Origin: Microbispora rosea subsp. aerata
GTDB taxonomy: Bacteria; Actinomycetota; Actinomycetes; Streptosporangiales; Streptosporangiaceae
Direction of reading: 5' to 3'
Assembly: GCF_014647835.1 (NCBI RefSeq)
Contig: NZ_BMPY01000009.1
Coordinates: 62,001-126,000, forward strand
DNA length: 64,000 nt
Shown piece after piece: positions 8,230 through 15,917 of this stretch (positions are counted from its first letter, which is position 1; the number at the start of each line of letters is the position of its first letter). The position numbers and the translations under genes are program-made. The notes under the pieces were generated by a model, which was not told the origin of the DNA, searched no databases, and saw only the letters and a program-made list of their open reading frames with translations.

Positions 8230-9471
8230 TCACCCCTCCAGGGCGTACTGCATCACGCGGAGCTTGGCCTGCGCCTCGGCGAGCTCGGCGGCGGGGTCGG
8301 ACCCGGCCATGATGCCGCAGCCGGCGAACAGCCGCGCGCGCCTGCCCGAGACGTAGGCGCAGCGCAGGGCGATGCCCCACTCGCCGTCGCCGCGCGAGTC
8401 GATCCAGCCCACCGGACCGGAGTAGCCCGCCCGGTCCATGCCCTCCAGCTCGCGGATGACGCCGAGCGCGGCGCCCGTGGGCGTTCCGCCGACGGCGGCC
8501 GTGGGGTGCATGGCCGCCACCACGTCGAGCACCGACGCGCCGTCGGACAGCCGCCCGGTGACCCGGCTGGCCAGGTGCTGCACGTTGGGCAGGACCAGCA
8601 GCTCGGGCTTGTCGGGGACGTGCAGGTCCGAGCACAGGGGGGCGAGGGCCTCCCGGACGGAGGCGACCGCGCAGGCGTGCTCGTGGCGGTCCTTCTGAGA
8701 GGCGTACAGCGCGGCGCCGCGGCAGGCGTCGTCGGCGGGACCGCTGCCCCGCGGCGTGGTGCCCGCGAGGACCAGCGACTCCACCGCCTGGCCGGTGTGC
8801 CGCACCAGCAGCTCCGGTGTCGCGCCGACGAGCCCGTCCACCGAGAACGTGTAGCACTCGGGGTAGCGCCCGGCCAGCCGGTTCAGCAGCACGCGGGGGT
8901 CGATGTCCCGCTCGGCGACGGCCGTCAGGTCCCGGGCGAGGACGACCTTGTCCAGCATGCCGTCCCTGATCCGCCGTACGGCTCGCGCCACCCGGTGCTC
9001 CCACTCGGGCGCCGTCAGCGAGCCGTCGCCGTATCGGATGCGGCCGGGCTCCGCGGGCGGGGTGACCAGGTCGAAGGCGCTGTCGCCGATCGTGGTGAGC
9101 CACGCGCGGCCGTCCCGGCGGGCGAGCACCACACGGGGGACGACCAGCACGCTCCCCTCGGCGTCGCAGTCGAAGGTGAAGGAGCCGAAGGCGACCGGTC
9201 CGGAACCCGGCACGCCGACCTCGTCCTCGATGAGCGCCCCGGCGAACAGCGAGGAGAGCCAGCCGCGTGCCCAGTCGAACCGGCCGGGACCGGGGGGCAC
9301 CGCCGCGCGCGCGGCCTCGCCCCAGCCCACGAGTCCCTCACCGTGTCTGATCCAGGCGTACGGCGCGGCGTCGGGCAGACGCGCCAGCAGATCGTCAGGG
9401 TCGCCCACCGCGACCGTGCGAACCACCAGGGGCCGGATAAGAGCGACACTCACCCGACTCACTCTACGCAC
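8230..9471 (-). CDS. menF: Isochorismate synthase
   Basis: Chorismate-binding enzyme converting chorismate to isochorismate, the entry step to menaquinone. 413 residues from a GTG at 9471; in-frame GTGs a few codons later (VSVALIRP) are also possible starts. The catalytic C-terminal domain shows MLDKVVLARDL, AGTTPRG, MHPTAAVGGTP and ELEGMDRAGYSGPVGW, the Mg2+ and chorismate-binding strings of MenF/EntC/DhbC. No siderophore genes (EntB/EntE type) are adjacent, so menaquinone rather than dihydroxybenzoate is the likelier fate, as in other actinomycetes. The EntC-type alternative cannot be excluded from sequence alone. Confidence 0.88.
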   Translation of the reverse strand: MRRVSRVSVALIRPLVVRTVAVGDPDDLLARLPDAAPYAWIRHGEGLVGWGEAARAAVPPGPGRFDWARGWLSSLFAGALIEDEVGVPGSGPVAFGSFTFDCDAEGSVLVVPRVVLARRDGRAWLTTIGDSAFDLVTPPAEPGRIRYGDGSLTAPEWEHRVARAVRRIRDGMLDKVVLARDLTAVAERDIDPRVLLNRLAGRYPECYTFSVDGLVGATPELLVRHTGQAVESLVLAGTTPRGSGPADDACRGAALYASQKDRHEHACAVASVREALAPLCSDLHVPDKPELLVLPNVQHLASRVTGRLSDGASVLDVVAAMHPTAAVGGTPTGAALGVIRELEGMDRAGYSGPVGWIDSRGDGEWGIALRCAYVSGRRARLFAGCGIMAGSDPAAELAEAQAKLRVMQYALEG

Positions 9472-9623
9472 GATCTGAACATGTTCGACAACGGCCCCCC
9501 TCGCGATCGGGGTCCCCCTGTGTCAAGCCGCGATAGGAACTTGGTCATGGAAGGCCCGCCTAGCCTGGTGGCGATAGAGCGCACCTCCACGCGATCCCTA
9601 CCTTTGATCTCCCGGAGGTGCCC

Positions 9624-10442
9624 ATGATCAAGAAGATCACGCCGGTCCTGGCCGCGGCCGTCCTGCTCGCGCCGGCCGGCGCCCACGCCCGTACGACGCC
9701 CGCCGCGATGGCGGCCCTGGGCGACTCGATCAGCGCGGGGTTCAACGCGTGCGGGTGGTACGTCTCCTGCACGTCCCGCTCGTGGTCCGCGGGCGACTTC
9801 CCCTCGGTCAACAGCCACTATCTGCGCCTGCTCGCCATGAGCGGCGCGATCAAGGGACACAACCTGAACTTCGCCGCCCCGGGGGCGACCAGCGCCGACC
9901 TGGCCGGGCAGGCGCGCAAGGCCGCCGACGCCGGCGCCGGCTACGTCACCGTCCTGATCGGCGCGCAGGACGCCTGCCGGGGCTCGGAGAAGGAGATGAC
10001 GCCGGTCGGAACGTTCCGGCGCAACATCGACAAGGCCTTCGACGTGCTGCGGCCCACCGGCGCGCGGATCTTCGTCGCGAGCATCCCGGACGTCAAGCGC
10101 CTGTGGCGGGTGGGCAAGGACAACGGGTGGGCGCGGCTGTTTTGGGCCGTCGGCCGCATCTGCCCGTCGATGCTGGCCAACCCGAGGTCGACCGCGAAGA
10201 AGGACGAGGCCAGGCGCGACCGGGTGCGCGAGCGGGTGATGGACTACAACACGCAGCTGCGGCAGGCGTGCGAGAAGTACGGCCCGGCCTGCCGCCACGA
10301 CGGGGGCGCGGTGTTCTCCCATCCCTTCACGCTGAAACACGTGAGCGCCTGGGACTACTTCCACCCCAATGCCGAGGGGCAGAAGGTGCTCGCCAAGATA
10401 ACGTTCGACGCGGGCTTCTTCTCCGACGCCGTCGAGCCCTGA
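9624..10442 (+). CDS. Secreted SGNH/GDSL hydrolase
   Basis: Exported esterase/lipase of the SGNH fold, 272 residues. A Sec signal peptide (MIKKITPVLAAAVLLAPAGAHA) precedes the block I motif ALGDSISAGFN, whose serine is the nucleophile; GAPxxxS-like FAAPGATSADL, block III VLIGAQDAC and the catalytic block V DYFHPNAEG are all in order. Block III normally reads GxND; here GAQDA replaces it, typical of several actinobacterial secreted members. ATG 9624 is preferred because GGAGG sits at 9614-9618. Convergent with the GntR gene four bases after its stop. The substrate is unknown. Confidence 0.87.
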   Translation: MIKKITPVLAAAVLLAPAGAHARTTPAAMAALGDSISAGFNACGWYVSCTSRSWSAGDFPSVNSHYLRLLAMSGAIKGHNLNFAAPGATSADLAGQARKAADAGAGYVTVLIGAQDACRGSEKEMTPVGTFRRNIDKAFDVLRPTGARIFVASIPDVKRLWRVGKDNGWARLFWAVGRICPSMLANPRSTAKKDEARRDRVRERVMDYNTQLRQACEKYGPACRHDGGAVFSHPFTLKHVSAWDYFHPNAEGQKVLAKITFDAGFFSDAVEP

Positions 10443-10446
10443 CCCC

Positions 10447-11139
10447 TCAGCGGGCGCCGCGGAGGCGGTCGAGGGTCTGCTCCAGCTCGGCCTGCAGCAC
10501 GCGGCCCGCGGCCTCGGCGTCGCCGCGTGCCACCGCGTCGACGAACGCCGCGTGGACGTCGTCTCCCGGATTCGGGTCGTCCGCCCGCAGGCCGAGCAGG
10601 TCCACCAGGGCGATCAGCCCCTCCCGCAGGCGGGGGACGAACTCGGCGAACAGGTCGGTCAGCACCGGATTGTGCGCCGCGGCGACGACGGCCGCGTGCA
10701 GGGCGATGTCGGCGTCGACGAAGGCGGCGTCGCCGTCCCGCGCGGCGGCCCGCCTGGCCTCGAGCGCGGCGTGCAGCGCCGCCACGTCGTCCGGGGTGCG
10801 GCGCCGCGCCGCCAACCGGGCGGCCTGCACCTCGACCAGCATGCGCACCTCGTAGACGTCGGTCACGGCGGCCCGGCGCAGGCGGGCCGTCCAGTCCTCG
10901 GCGGGCTTGTCGGCGATGACGAAGACCCCGGCGCCCTGGCGTGCCTGGACCAGCCCGGCTCCGGCCAGGGCGCGCAGGGCCTCGCGGACGGTGGAGCGGC
11001 CCACGCCCAGGGTTTTGGCCAGGGTCGTCTCGCCGGGCAGGCGGGTGCCGACCGGCCAGCGGCCCTCCGTGATCTGCTCGCGCAGTCTCTCGACGGCCTG
11101 GTCGACGAGGGGGCTGCGGTGGAGCGCGCCGAGCGCCAT
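10447..11139 (-). CDS. GntR-family (FadR/FCD) transcriptional regulator
   Basis: Cytosolic repressor of 230 residues. N-terminal winged helix (RLPGETTLAKTLGVGRSTVREALRA split around residues 33-60) followed by an all-helical FCD ligand domain whose metal-binding pattern (D.DI.LH at about 140-146, then H..., H near 195) is recognisable. FCD regulators respond to small organic acids. The gene is divergent from leuA, 171 bases away, and the inverted repeat CTCAG-GTTGT-CTGAG (11152-11166) lies over the predicted leuA -35, so it may control itself and possibly leuA. That link is inference from position. Confidence 0.87.
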   Translation of the reverse strand: MALGALHRSPLVDQAVERLREQITEGRWPVGTRLPGETTLAKTLGVGRSTVREALRALAGAGLVQARQGAGVFVIADKPAEDWTARLRRAAVTDVYEVRMLVEVQAARLAARRRTPDDVAALHAALEARRAAARDGDAAFVDADIALHAAVVAAAHNPVLTDLFAEFVPRLREGLIALVDLLGLRADDPNPGDDVHAAFVDAVARGDAEAAGRVLQAELEQTLDRLRGAR

Positions 11140-11151
11140 CGCGTTTCACCT

Positions 11152-11187
11152 CTCAGGTTGTCTGAGGAGTTGTCGTGTGGCTACCCT
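11152..11187 (+). promoter_or_regulatory. Predicted leuA promoter with overlapping palindrome
   Basis: TTGTCT (11158-11163) and TACCCT (11182-11187) are spaced by 18 bases and point at the leader peptide that starts at 11195. The inverted repeat CTCAG-GTTGT-CTGAG at 11152-11166 covers the -35 and is a candidate operator for the adjacent GntR regulator. If this -10 is right the leader peptide ATG is at or next to the transcript start. Confidence 0.5.
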
Positions 11188-11194
11188 ACCGCCC

Positions 11195-11242
11195 ATGACG
11201 CCGTTCGGCCTCCTTCTTCTCGGTCGCCGCGGCGGGGCCTGA
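11195..11242 (+). CDS. leuL: leuA leader peptide (15 residues)
   Basis: Small open frame reading MTPFGLLLLGRRGGA and a TGA, with four consecutive leucine codons (CTC CTT CTT CTC, 11210-11221). It lies 68 bases before leuA. The run of leucine codons followed at once by mutually exclusive RNA hairpins is the classic layout of leucine attenuation: when charged tRNA-Leu is scarce the ribosome stalls on these codons. No clear ribosome site stands upstream, so translation may be leaderless. Too short for ordinary gene finding, but the pattern is specific. Confidence 0.82.
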   Translation: MTPFGLLLLGRRGGA

Positions 11243-11273
11243 TCCGATGACCGGCACCCCGCCGCGGGGTGCC
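11227..11273 (+). promoter_or_regulatory. leuA transcription attenuator
   Basis: Two competing RNA structures. Terminator-type hairpin: GGCACCCC (11253-11260), loop GCCGC, GGGGTGCC (11266-11273). Antiterminator: CCGCGGCGGGG (11227-11237), directly after the leucine codons of the leader peptide, is perfectly complementary over 11 bases to CCCCGCCGCGG (11257-11267), which covers the left arm and loop of the terminator. A ribosome stalled on the Leu codons would leave the first segment free and so block the terminator. There is no U-tract, which is common in actinomycete attenuators. Confidence 0.8.
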
Positions 11274-11310
11274 GTGCCGCCGGTCGCCCTCCGACCGAAG
11301 GATCACCACC

Positions 11311-13059
11311 GTGACCACCGCCTCCGCTCACTTCCCGACGCTTCGCACCCCCGACGGCCCGGTGCCCGCCGACGCTCCCGCCTGGAATCCCCAGCGCGGC
11401 AGCGCGATGCCGTACCACCGCTACCGGCCGGCGCACGAACGGGTCGAGATCCCCGAGATCCGTCGCGCCTGGCCGGGCCGCAGGATCGAGCGCGCCCCGC
11501 TGTGGGTGCCGGTCGACCTGCGCGACGGCAACCAGGCGCTGGCCGAGCCCATGGACACGCCGCGCAAGCGGCGCATGTTCGACCTCCTCGTCGCGATGGG
11601 GTTCAAGGAGATCGAGGTCGGCTATCCGTCGTCCAGCCGGACCGACTTCGACTTCGTCCGTCACCTGGTCACGAGCGGCGCCGTGCCGGACGACGTGACC
11701 CCCGTGGTGTTCACGGCGGCCCGCCGCGACCTCATCGAGCAGACCTTCGCCTCGATCCAGGGCATGCCGCGCGCGGTGGTGCACCTGTACACCGCGACCG
11801 CGCCGGTCTGGCGTGACGTCGTGCTCGGGCAGGACCGGGCCGGGCTGCACGCGCTCATTCGCGAGGCGGCCGGTCACGTCGCCCGGCTGGCCGACGCGAC
11901 GCCGGGGACCGCGGTGCGCTTCGAGTTCTCGCCGGAGGTGTTCAACTGCACCGAGCCCGACTTCGTGCTGGAGGTCTGCAACGGCCTCACCCGGCTCTGG
12001 GACGCCTCACCCGATCGGCCGGTGATCCACAACCTGCCCGCCACCGTCGAGATCGCCACCCCCAACCTGTACGCCGACCAGATCGAGTACATGCACCGCC
12101 ACCTGGAACGGCGTGACGCGGTCATCCTCTCGGTCCACCCGCACAACGACAGGGGCACCGGCGTGGCCTGCGCCGAGCTCGCCGTGCTGGCCGGGGCGCA
12201 GCGCGTCGAGGGCTGCCTGTTCGGCAACGGCGAGCGCACCGGGAACGTCGACCTCGTCACGCTCGCGCTCAACCTGTACGCGCAGGGGGTGGACCCGATG
12301 ATCGACTTCTCCGACATCGACGTCATCCGGCGCACGGTCGAGGAGTGCAACCGCCTGCCGGTCCACGTCCGTCATCCGTACGGCGGCGACCTCGTCTACA
12401 CGGCCTTCTCCGGGACCCACCAGGACGCGATCAGCAAGGGCCTGGCCCACCACGAGCGCACGGCGGCCGAGCGGGGCGTGCCGGCGGGGGAGGCGCCCTG
12501 GTCGGTGCCGTACCTGCCGATCGACCCGGCCGACGTCGGCCGCACGTACGAGGCGGTCATCCGGGTCAACAGCCAGTCGGGCAAGGGCGGCATCGCCCAC
12601 CTCCTCCAGGTCTACCACGGGCTCGACCTGCCGAAGGCGCTGCGCGCCGAGTTCTCCCGCGTCGTCCAGGACGAGACGGACGGCAGCGGGCGGGAGGCCA
12701 CGCCGAAGGACCTGATCCGGTTGTTCCGCGCCGCGTACATGGCGGAGGACGGGCCGGTCACGCTGTCGTCGTGCACCGGGGACGGCGACGGCTTCCGCTG
12801 CGTGGTACGGCGGGACGGGCGGGAGAGCGAGGGGACCGGGGAGAGCCCGGCGGCGGCTCTCACCGCCGCGCTGACGGCGGCCGGGGTCGCGGTGGAGGTG
12901 CTCTGGCGGGGCGGGCATCCCGCGGAGGGCGGCGCCGTCTCCTACGCGCGGTGCCGCCTCGGCGGCGTGTCCGCCTGGGGCGCGGGCGAGGACGCCGATG
13001 CCGCGACGGCCTCCGCCCGGGCGGTGCTCGCCGCCGTCAACCGGGCCCTCGCGGGCTGA
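11311..13059 (+). CDS. leuA: 2-isopropylmalate synthase
   Basis: First committed enzyme of leucine synthesis: acetyl-CoA plus 2-ketoisovalerate to 2-isopropylmalate. 582 residues from GTG 11311, chosen for GAAGGA at 11298-11303. The TIM-barrel catalytic domain carries [14 protein letters not shown] (metal site and catalytic Arg/Asp near residue 70), and HPHNDRGTG with the conserved metal histidines; the C-terminal part is the LeuA dimer/feedback domain (leucine inhibition). It is the long LeuA type found in actinobacteria. Expression is probably controlled by the leader peptide and attenuator just upstream. It stands alone, as leuA often does in this group. Confidence 0.95.
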   Translation: MTTASAHFPTLRTPDGPVPADAPAWNPQRGSAMPYHRYRPAHERVEIPEIRRAWPGRRIERAPLWVPVDLRDGNQALAEPMDTPRKRRMFDLLVAMGFKEIEVGYPSSSRTDFDFVRHLVTSGAVPDDVTPVVFTAARRDLIEQTFASIQGMPRAVVHLYTATAPVWRDVVLGQDRAGLHALIREAAGHVARLADATPGTAVRFEFSPEVFNCTEPDFVLEVCNGLTRLWDASPDRPVIHNLPATVEIATPNLYADQIEYMHRHLERRDAVILSVHPHNDRGTGVACAELAVLAGAQRVEGCLFGNGERTGNVDLVTLALNLYAQGVDPMIDFSDIDVIRRTVEECNRLPVHVRHPYGGDLVYTAFSGTHQDAISKGLAHHERTAAERGVPAGEAPWSVPYLPIDPADVGRTYEAVIRVNSQSGKGGIAHLLQVYHGLDLPKALRAEFSRVVQDETDGSGREATPKDLIRLFRAAYMAEDGPVTLSSCTGDGDGFRCVVRRDGRESEGTGESPAAALTAALTAAGVAVEVLWRGGHPAEGGAVSYARCRLGGVSAWGAGEDADAATASARAVLAAVNRALAG

Positions 13060-13070
13060 CCGGCTGGACT

Positions 13071-13085
13071 CTCCCACTGTGGGAG
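13071..13085. terminator. Short hairpin after leuA
   Basis: CTCCCAC-T-GTGGGAG is a perfect 7-base inverted repeat starting 12 bases after the leuA stop. There is no T-run and the loop is one base, so it could be a weak terminator, or an operator for the next gene. Confidence 0.35.
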
Positions 13086-13132
13086 GCCCGACGCTGCCGC
13101 GGGAGGATCCCGCCGAGGTGAGGAGGACGGGC

Positions 13133-14116
13133 ATGGCCGTCGTGAAGGACGTCGAGGCTCGTGGCATGGAGCACTGCGAGACGACCGCGCTGGGGGTGCT
13201 GCTGCGGCATGCGGGGCTCGACCTGCCGGAGCCCATGCTGTTCGGGCTGGGCGCGGGCCTGTCCTTCATCTACTGGGACGGCAAGGGCATGCCGGTCCCC
13301 TTCCTCGGAGGCCGCGTCAAGCCGTTCGAACTCACCAGGAACCTCGCCGCCGGGCTGGGGCTGACGTTGACGGTCGCGGAGACCACCTCGCCGCGCAAGG
13401 CGTGGGAGAACGTGGCCGCCGAGATCGACGCCGGCCGGCCGGTCGGCCTCCAGCTCGACTGCTACCACCTGGACTATTTCCAGTCCAAGGTGCACTTCGG
13501 CGGTCACATCGTCGCGATGTACGGCTACGACGACCACGACGTCCACCTCGTGGACACCGGCGCGCAGGGCGGGGCGGTGCGCACCAGCCGCGCCGCCCTC
13601 GCCAGGGCGCGGGCCGAGCGCGGCCCGATGACCGCCAGGAACCGCTCCTTCACCATCACGCCGCCGGCTCGCCCGGTCGCCTGGCAGGACCGGATCAGGC
13701 CCGCCATCAGGGACTGCGCGAGTGCCTTCCTCTCCGCTCCCATCGCGAACCTGGGCCACCGGGGCATCGAGAAGGCCGCCACGCGGGTGCCCGGATGGCT
13801 GCGACGCGTGGCCGAGCCGGGGCGGGACCTTCCGCGGGCCGCCCTGCTCATGGAGAAGGGCGGCACCGGCGGGGCCCTGTTCCGCGCCCTCTACCGGGAC
13901 TTCCTCGGCGAGTGCACCGGGCTGATCGACGACGGCAACCTGCGCACGGGTCACCGGTTGTACGCCGAGGCGGCCGGGCTGTGGACGCGGGTGTCCACCC
14001 TGATCGCGAAGGCCGGAGAGAGCGGCGACGCGGAATGCCTCCACCAGGCCGGGGCGATCCTCCGTGACCTGTCGCGCATCGAGAGGGAGGCCATGCAAGC
14101 GCTCTCCCGGCTGTAG
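13133..14116 (+). CDS. BtrH N-terminal / DUF4872 domain protein
   Basis: 327-residue soluble protein. The N terminus ([16 protein letters not shown], then [15 protein letters not shown]) is the BtrH-N cysteine-peptidase-like fold, and the middle ([25 protein letters not shown]) matches the associated DUF4872 part. BtrH itself is an acyltransferase that moves an acyl group from a carrier protein in butirosin synthesis, with Cys/His/Asp; here C near residue 16, H near 126 and D near 141 are in the expected order. Start ATG 13133 has GGAGG upstream. No carrier protein gene is adjacent. Many actinomycetes have such orphan copies and their role is unknown. Confidence 0.8.
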   Translation: MAVVKDVEARGMEHCETTALGVLLRHAGLDLPEPMLFGLGAGLSFIYWDGKGMPVPFLGGRVKPFELTRNLAAGLGLTLTVAETTSPRKAWENVAAEIDAGRPVGLQLDCYHLDYFQSKVHFGGHIVAMYGYDDHDVHLVDTGAQGGAVRTSRAALARARAERGPMTARNRSFTITPPARPVAWQDRIRPAIRDCASAFLSAPIANLGHRGIEKAATRVPGWLRRVAEPGRDLPRAALLMEKGGTGGALFRALYRDFLGECTGLIDDGNLRTGHRLYAEAAGLWTRVSTLIAKAGESGDAECLHQAGAILRDLSRIEREAMQALSRL

Positions 14117-14150
14117 CCCGCGCGCTTCTACAGCCGGCCGTCGCGGCGGG

Positions 14151-14475
14151 CCAGGCGGGCCGCTCTCCAGCACCAGGCGCCCGCCGTCCTCACGCAGCCC
14201 GATCGCGCAGCTCGACGCGCGGCTGTGCCGTACGACGTTGGTCACGCCCTCGCGCACGGCCCAGCCGAGCAGCGCGTCGATTTCGGGGCCGGGCCGTACG
14301 GGCGGGTGCGGACGGTCGCCTCGATGCCGGCGTCCGCGAGGGCGGCGCGGGCGGAGTCGAGCTCGGCGGCCGGCCCCCTGCCGCGGTAGCCGGTGACGGC
14401 CGCCCGCACCTCGGTCAGCGCCTGCCGCCCGATCTGCTCGATGTCGGCGGCCTGCGCGGCCGGCCCGACTAGATC
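14151..14475 (-). pseudogene. Remnant of a NarL/DesK-type sensor histidine kinase
   Basis: Reading the minus strand from about 14475 gives [20 protein letters not shown] and [18 protein letters not shown], the C-terminal half of a HisKA_3 dimerisation domain. After a frameshift near 14285 the next frame continues [20 protein letters not shown], the N-box of the ATPase domain, then [12 protein letters not shown] before homology stops. The sensor part, phospho-acceptor helix and the G boxes are gone and no start codon fits. No response regulator gene follows. I am confident of the homology and the frameshift, less of the exact ends. Confidence 0.8.
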
Positions 14476-14488
14476 AATCGATACGGCC

Positions 14489-14549
14489 CTGGGCAGGACA
14501 AATGTCCCATCCGGGAATTGCCCTGCCCAGAAAATCTACAACGTAAAGG
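14489..14549. repeat. Inverted repeats and TAC..GTAAAGG motif in gene-free gap
   Basis: Directly beside the kinase remnant, CTGGGCAGG and CCTGCCCAG-like arms (about 14491 to 14530) frame a second small palindrome GGACA-AA-TGTCC. This is followed at 14536-14549 by CTACAACGTAAAGG, a string with close copies at 7536 and 25234. No gene overlaps it. It may be an old recombination or insertion scar at the end of the broken kinase, but that is speculation. Confidence 0.3.
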
Positions 14550-14580
14550 CGTCGGGTTGCGTGACGTCCCGAGCGGAAAG

Positions 14581-14617
14581 TGTCGACCGACGAGGTCCAG
14601 GACATCGCCGGTCGACA
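14581..14617 (-). terminator. Nested hairpin after DUF308 gene
   Basis: TGTCGACCG (14581-14589) pairs with CGGTCGACA (14609-14617), and inside them GTCC-A-GGAC makes a second stem. It lies 13 bases past the stop of the minus-strand membrane protein gene and is the likely terminator of that gene. No T-run. Confidence 0.5.
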
Positions 14618-14629
14618 ACGAGACGAAGC

Positions 14630-15187
14630 TCAGACGCTCTTCGCCGTACGGTGCAGGCGCAGGGCGGAGATGAGGAAGAAGACGCCGCCGGCGATCGCGT
14701 ATCCGGCGAGGTTCGTCAGCGACGCGGCGGGCGTGCCGGCCTGGAGGATGAAGGCCGTCCCGGCGACCGTGGAGATGCCCCCGCTGAGGATCATCGCCCA
14801 CTGGCCGCCGAGCCCGCGCCGGCCCACGGCCACGATGAGCTGCACGATTCCGGCGGTGATCGCCCAGACGCCCCAGACGCGCAGCTCCGCGGGCACGCCC
14901 GAGGAGGCCGCGACGGCCAGGCCGGCGGCGGTGAGCAGGCTGACGGCCAGGTTGACGTACAGGGCCGTGGCGGGGCGCGCGGTCGTCGAGGTGCGCAGAT
15001 CGACGATGGCCGCGGCGACGTCGAACAACGGGTAGATCACGAGGAGCGCCACGCTCACCGGCTGGGAGACCGGCGCGGTCAGGAACAGCAGCACCGCCCA
15101 GACGAGGGCGAACCCGAATCGCGCCACGTAGAGGTTGCGCAGCGCCGCGACGGTACGGCCGGCGGTTGTGTCGGCGACGGTGGTCAT
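14630..15187 (-). CDS. DUF308-like small membrane protein
   Basis: 185-residue integral membrane protein with about six hydrophobic segments (for example FALVWAVLLFLTAPV, VALLVIYPLFDVAAAIVDL, WAITAGIVQLIVAVG, LAGYAIAGGVFFLISAL). The pattern of paired helices fits the DUF308/HdeD-like family; no catalytic residues are seen. It is divergent from a TetR gene with a perfect palindrome between them, the standard arrangement for a TetR-controlled membrane protein. The function is unknown. Confidence 0.8.
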   Translation of the reverse strand: MTTVADTTAGRTVAALRNLYVARFGFALVWAVLLFLTAPVSQPVSVALLVIYPLFDVAAAIVDLRTSTTARPATALYVNLAVSLLTAAGLAVAASSGVPAELRVWGVWAITAGIVQLIVAVGRRGLGGQWAMILSGGISTVAGTAFILQAGTPAASLTNLAGYAIAGGVFFLISALRLHRTAKSV

Positions 15188-15211
15188 CGTCCATCTTCTT
15201 TCGTTCGGAGA

Positions 15212-15239
15212 CAGGTAGAATGACTAGTAACTCTACCTG
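15212..15239. promoter_or_regulatory. TetR operator between DUF308 gene and tetR
   Basis: CAGGTAGA (15212-15219) and TCTACCTG (15232-15239) form a perfect 8-base inverted repeat around a 12-base spacer whose centre is the palindrome ACTAGT. It sits 24 bases before the membrane-protein start and 56 before the TetR start, so the TetR protein probably represses both genes here. Confidence 0.65.
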
Positions 15240-15295
15240 CCGTCGACGGTAGCCCGGCGGTACGGTCCGGCGCAAGAGCGGCGAGGAAGGCACGT

Positions 15296-15892
15296 ATGAT
15301 CTCGACCATGAGCAGCCCCATGCGCGAGCGCCTCCTCACGGCGGCGATCGAGCTGTTCTACGCGCACGGGCTTCGGGCGGTGAGCGTCGACAAGGTCATC
15401 GACCTCGCCGGCACGACGAAGGTGACGTTCTACCGGCACTTCAAGAGCAAGGACGATCTCGTCGTCGCCTACCTGGAACGCCGCGCCGCGCTGGAGCGGG
15501 AGGGCATCGAGGGGGCGATCAAGCAGGGCGACGGCGACGTCGGCGCGACCCTGCGAGTGATCTCCGAGGCGATCGGGGCCATCGCCTGCGCGCCCGGCTT
15601 CCGCGGCTGTCCCTTCATCAACGCCGCCGCCGAATACCCCGACCCGGACAGCCCGGTCCGCAAGGCCGTCGACGCGCATCGCCGCTGGACCAAGGCGACG
15701 TTCGAGCAGCTCGTCGCCCCGCTCGGCGTCGCGGACGCCGGACGGGCCGCCGACGACCTGATGCTGCTCCGCGACGGCGCCATGGTCGCCGGATATCTCG
15801 ACCAGCCGGCGGCCGTCGCCGCCTCGTTCCTGCGCAGCAGCCGGGCCGTGCTCGGCATCGGGGACGCTTCGGCGCCACGTACGGGCGGATAG
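15296..15892 (+). CDS. TetR-family transcriptional regulator
   Basis: 198-residue TetR/AcrR regulator. The N-terminal helix-turn-helix is RLLTAAIELFYAHGLRAVSV then VTFYRHFKSKDDLVVAYLERR (residues about 10-58); the rest is an all-helical ligand domain with PGFRGCPFINAAAEYPDP, a string common in the YcdC/AcrR-like group. ATG 15296 has GAGGAAGG five bases upstream. It is divergent from the DUF308 gene and probably binds the 15212-15239 palindrome. The ligand is unknown. Confidence 0.9.
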   Translation: MISTMSSPMRERLLTAAIELFYAHGLRAVSVDKVIDLAGTTKVTFYRHFKSKDDLVVAYLERRAALEREGIEGAIKQGDGDVGATLRVISEAIGAIACAPGFRGCPFINAAAEYPDPDSPVRKAVDAHRRWTKATFEQLVAPLGVADAGRAADDLMLLRDGAMVAGYLDQPAAVAASFLRSSRAVLGIGDASAPRTGG

Positions 15893-15917
15893 GGAAGGGA
15901 CGGCCCGCCCGCCCGGA

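Noticed and set aside
9477-9486. GAACATGTTC as another LexA box near menF
   Set aside because: The spacer is two bases, not the four needed for GAACNNNNGTTC.
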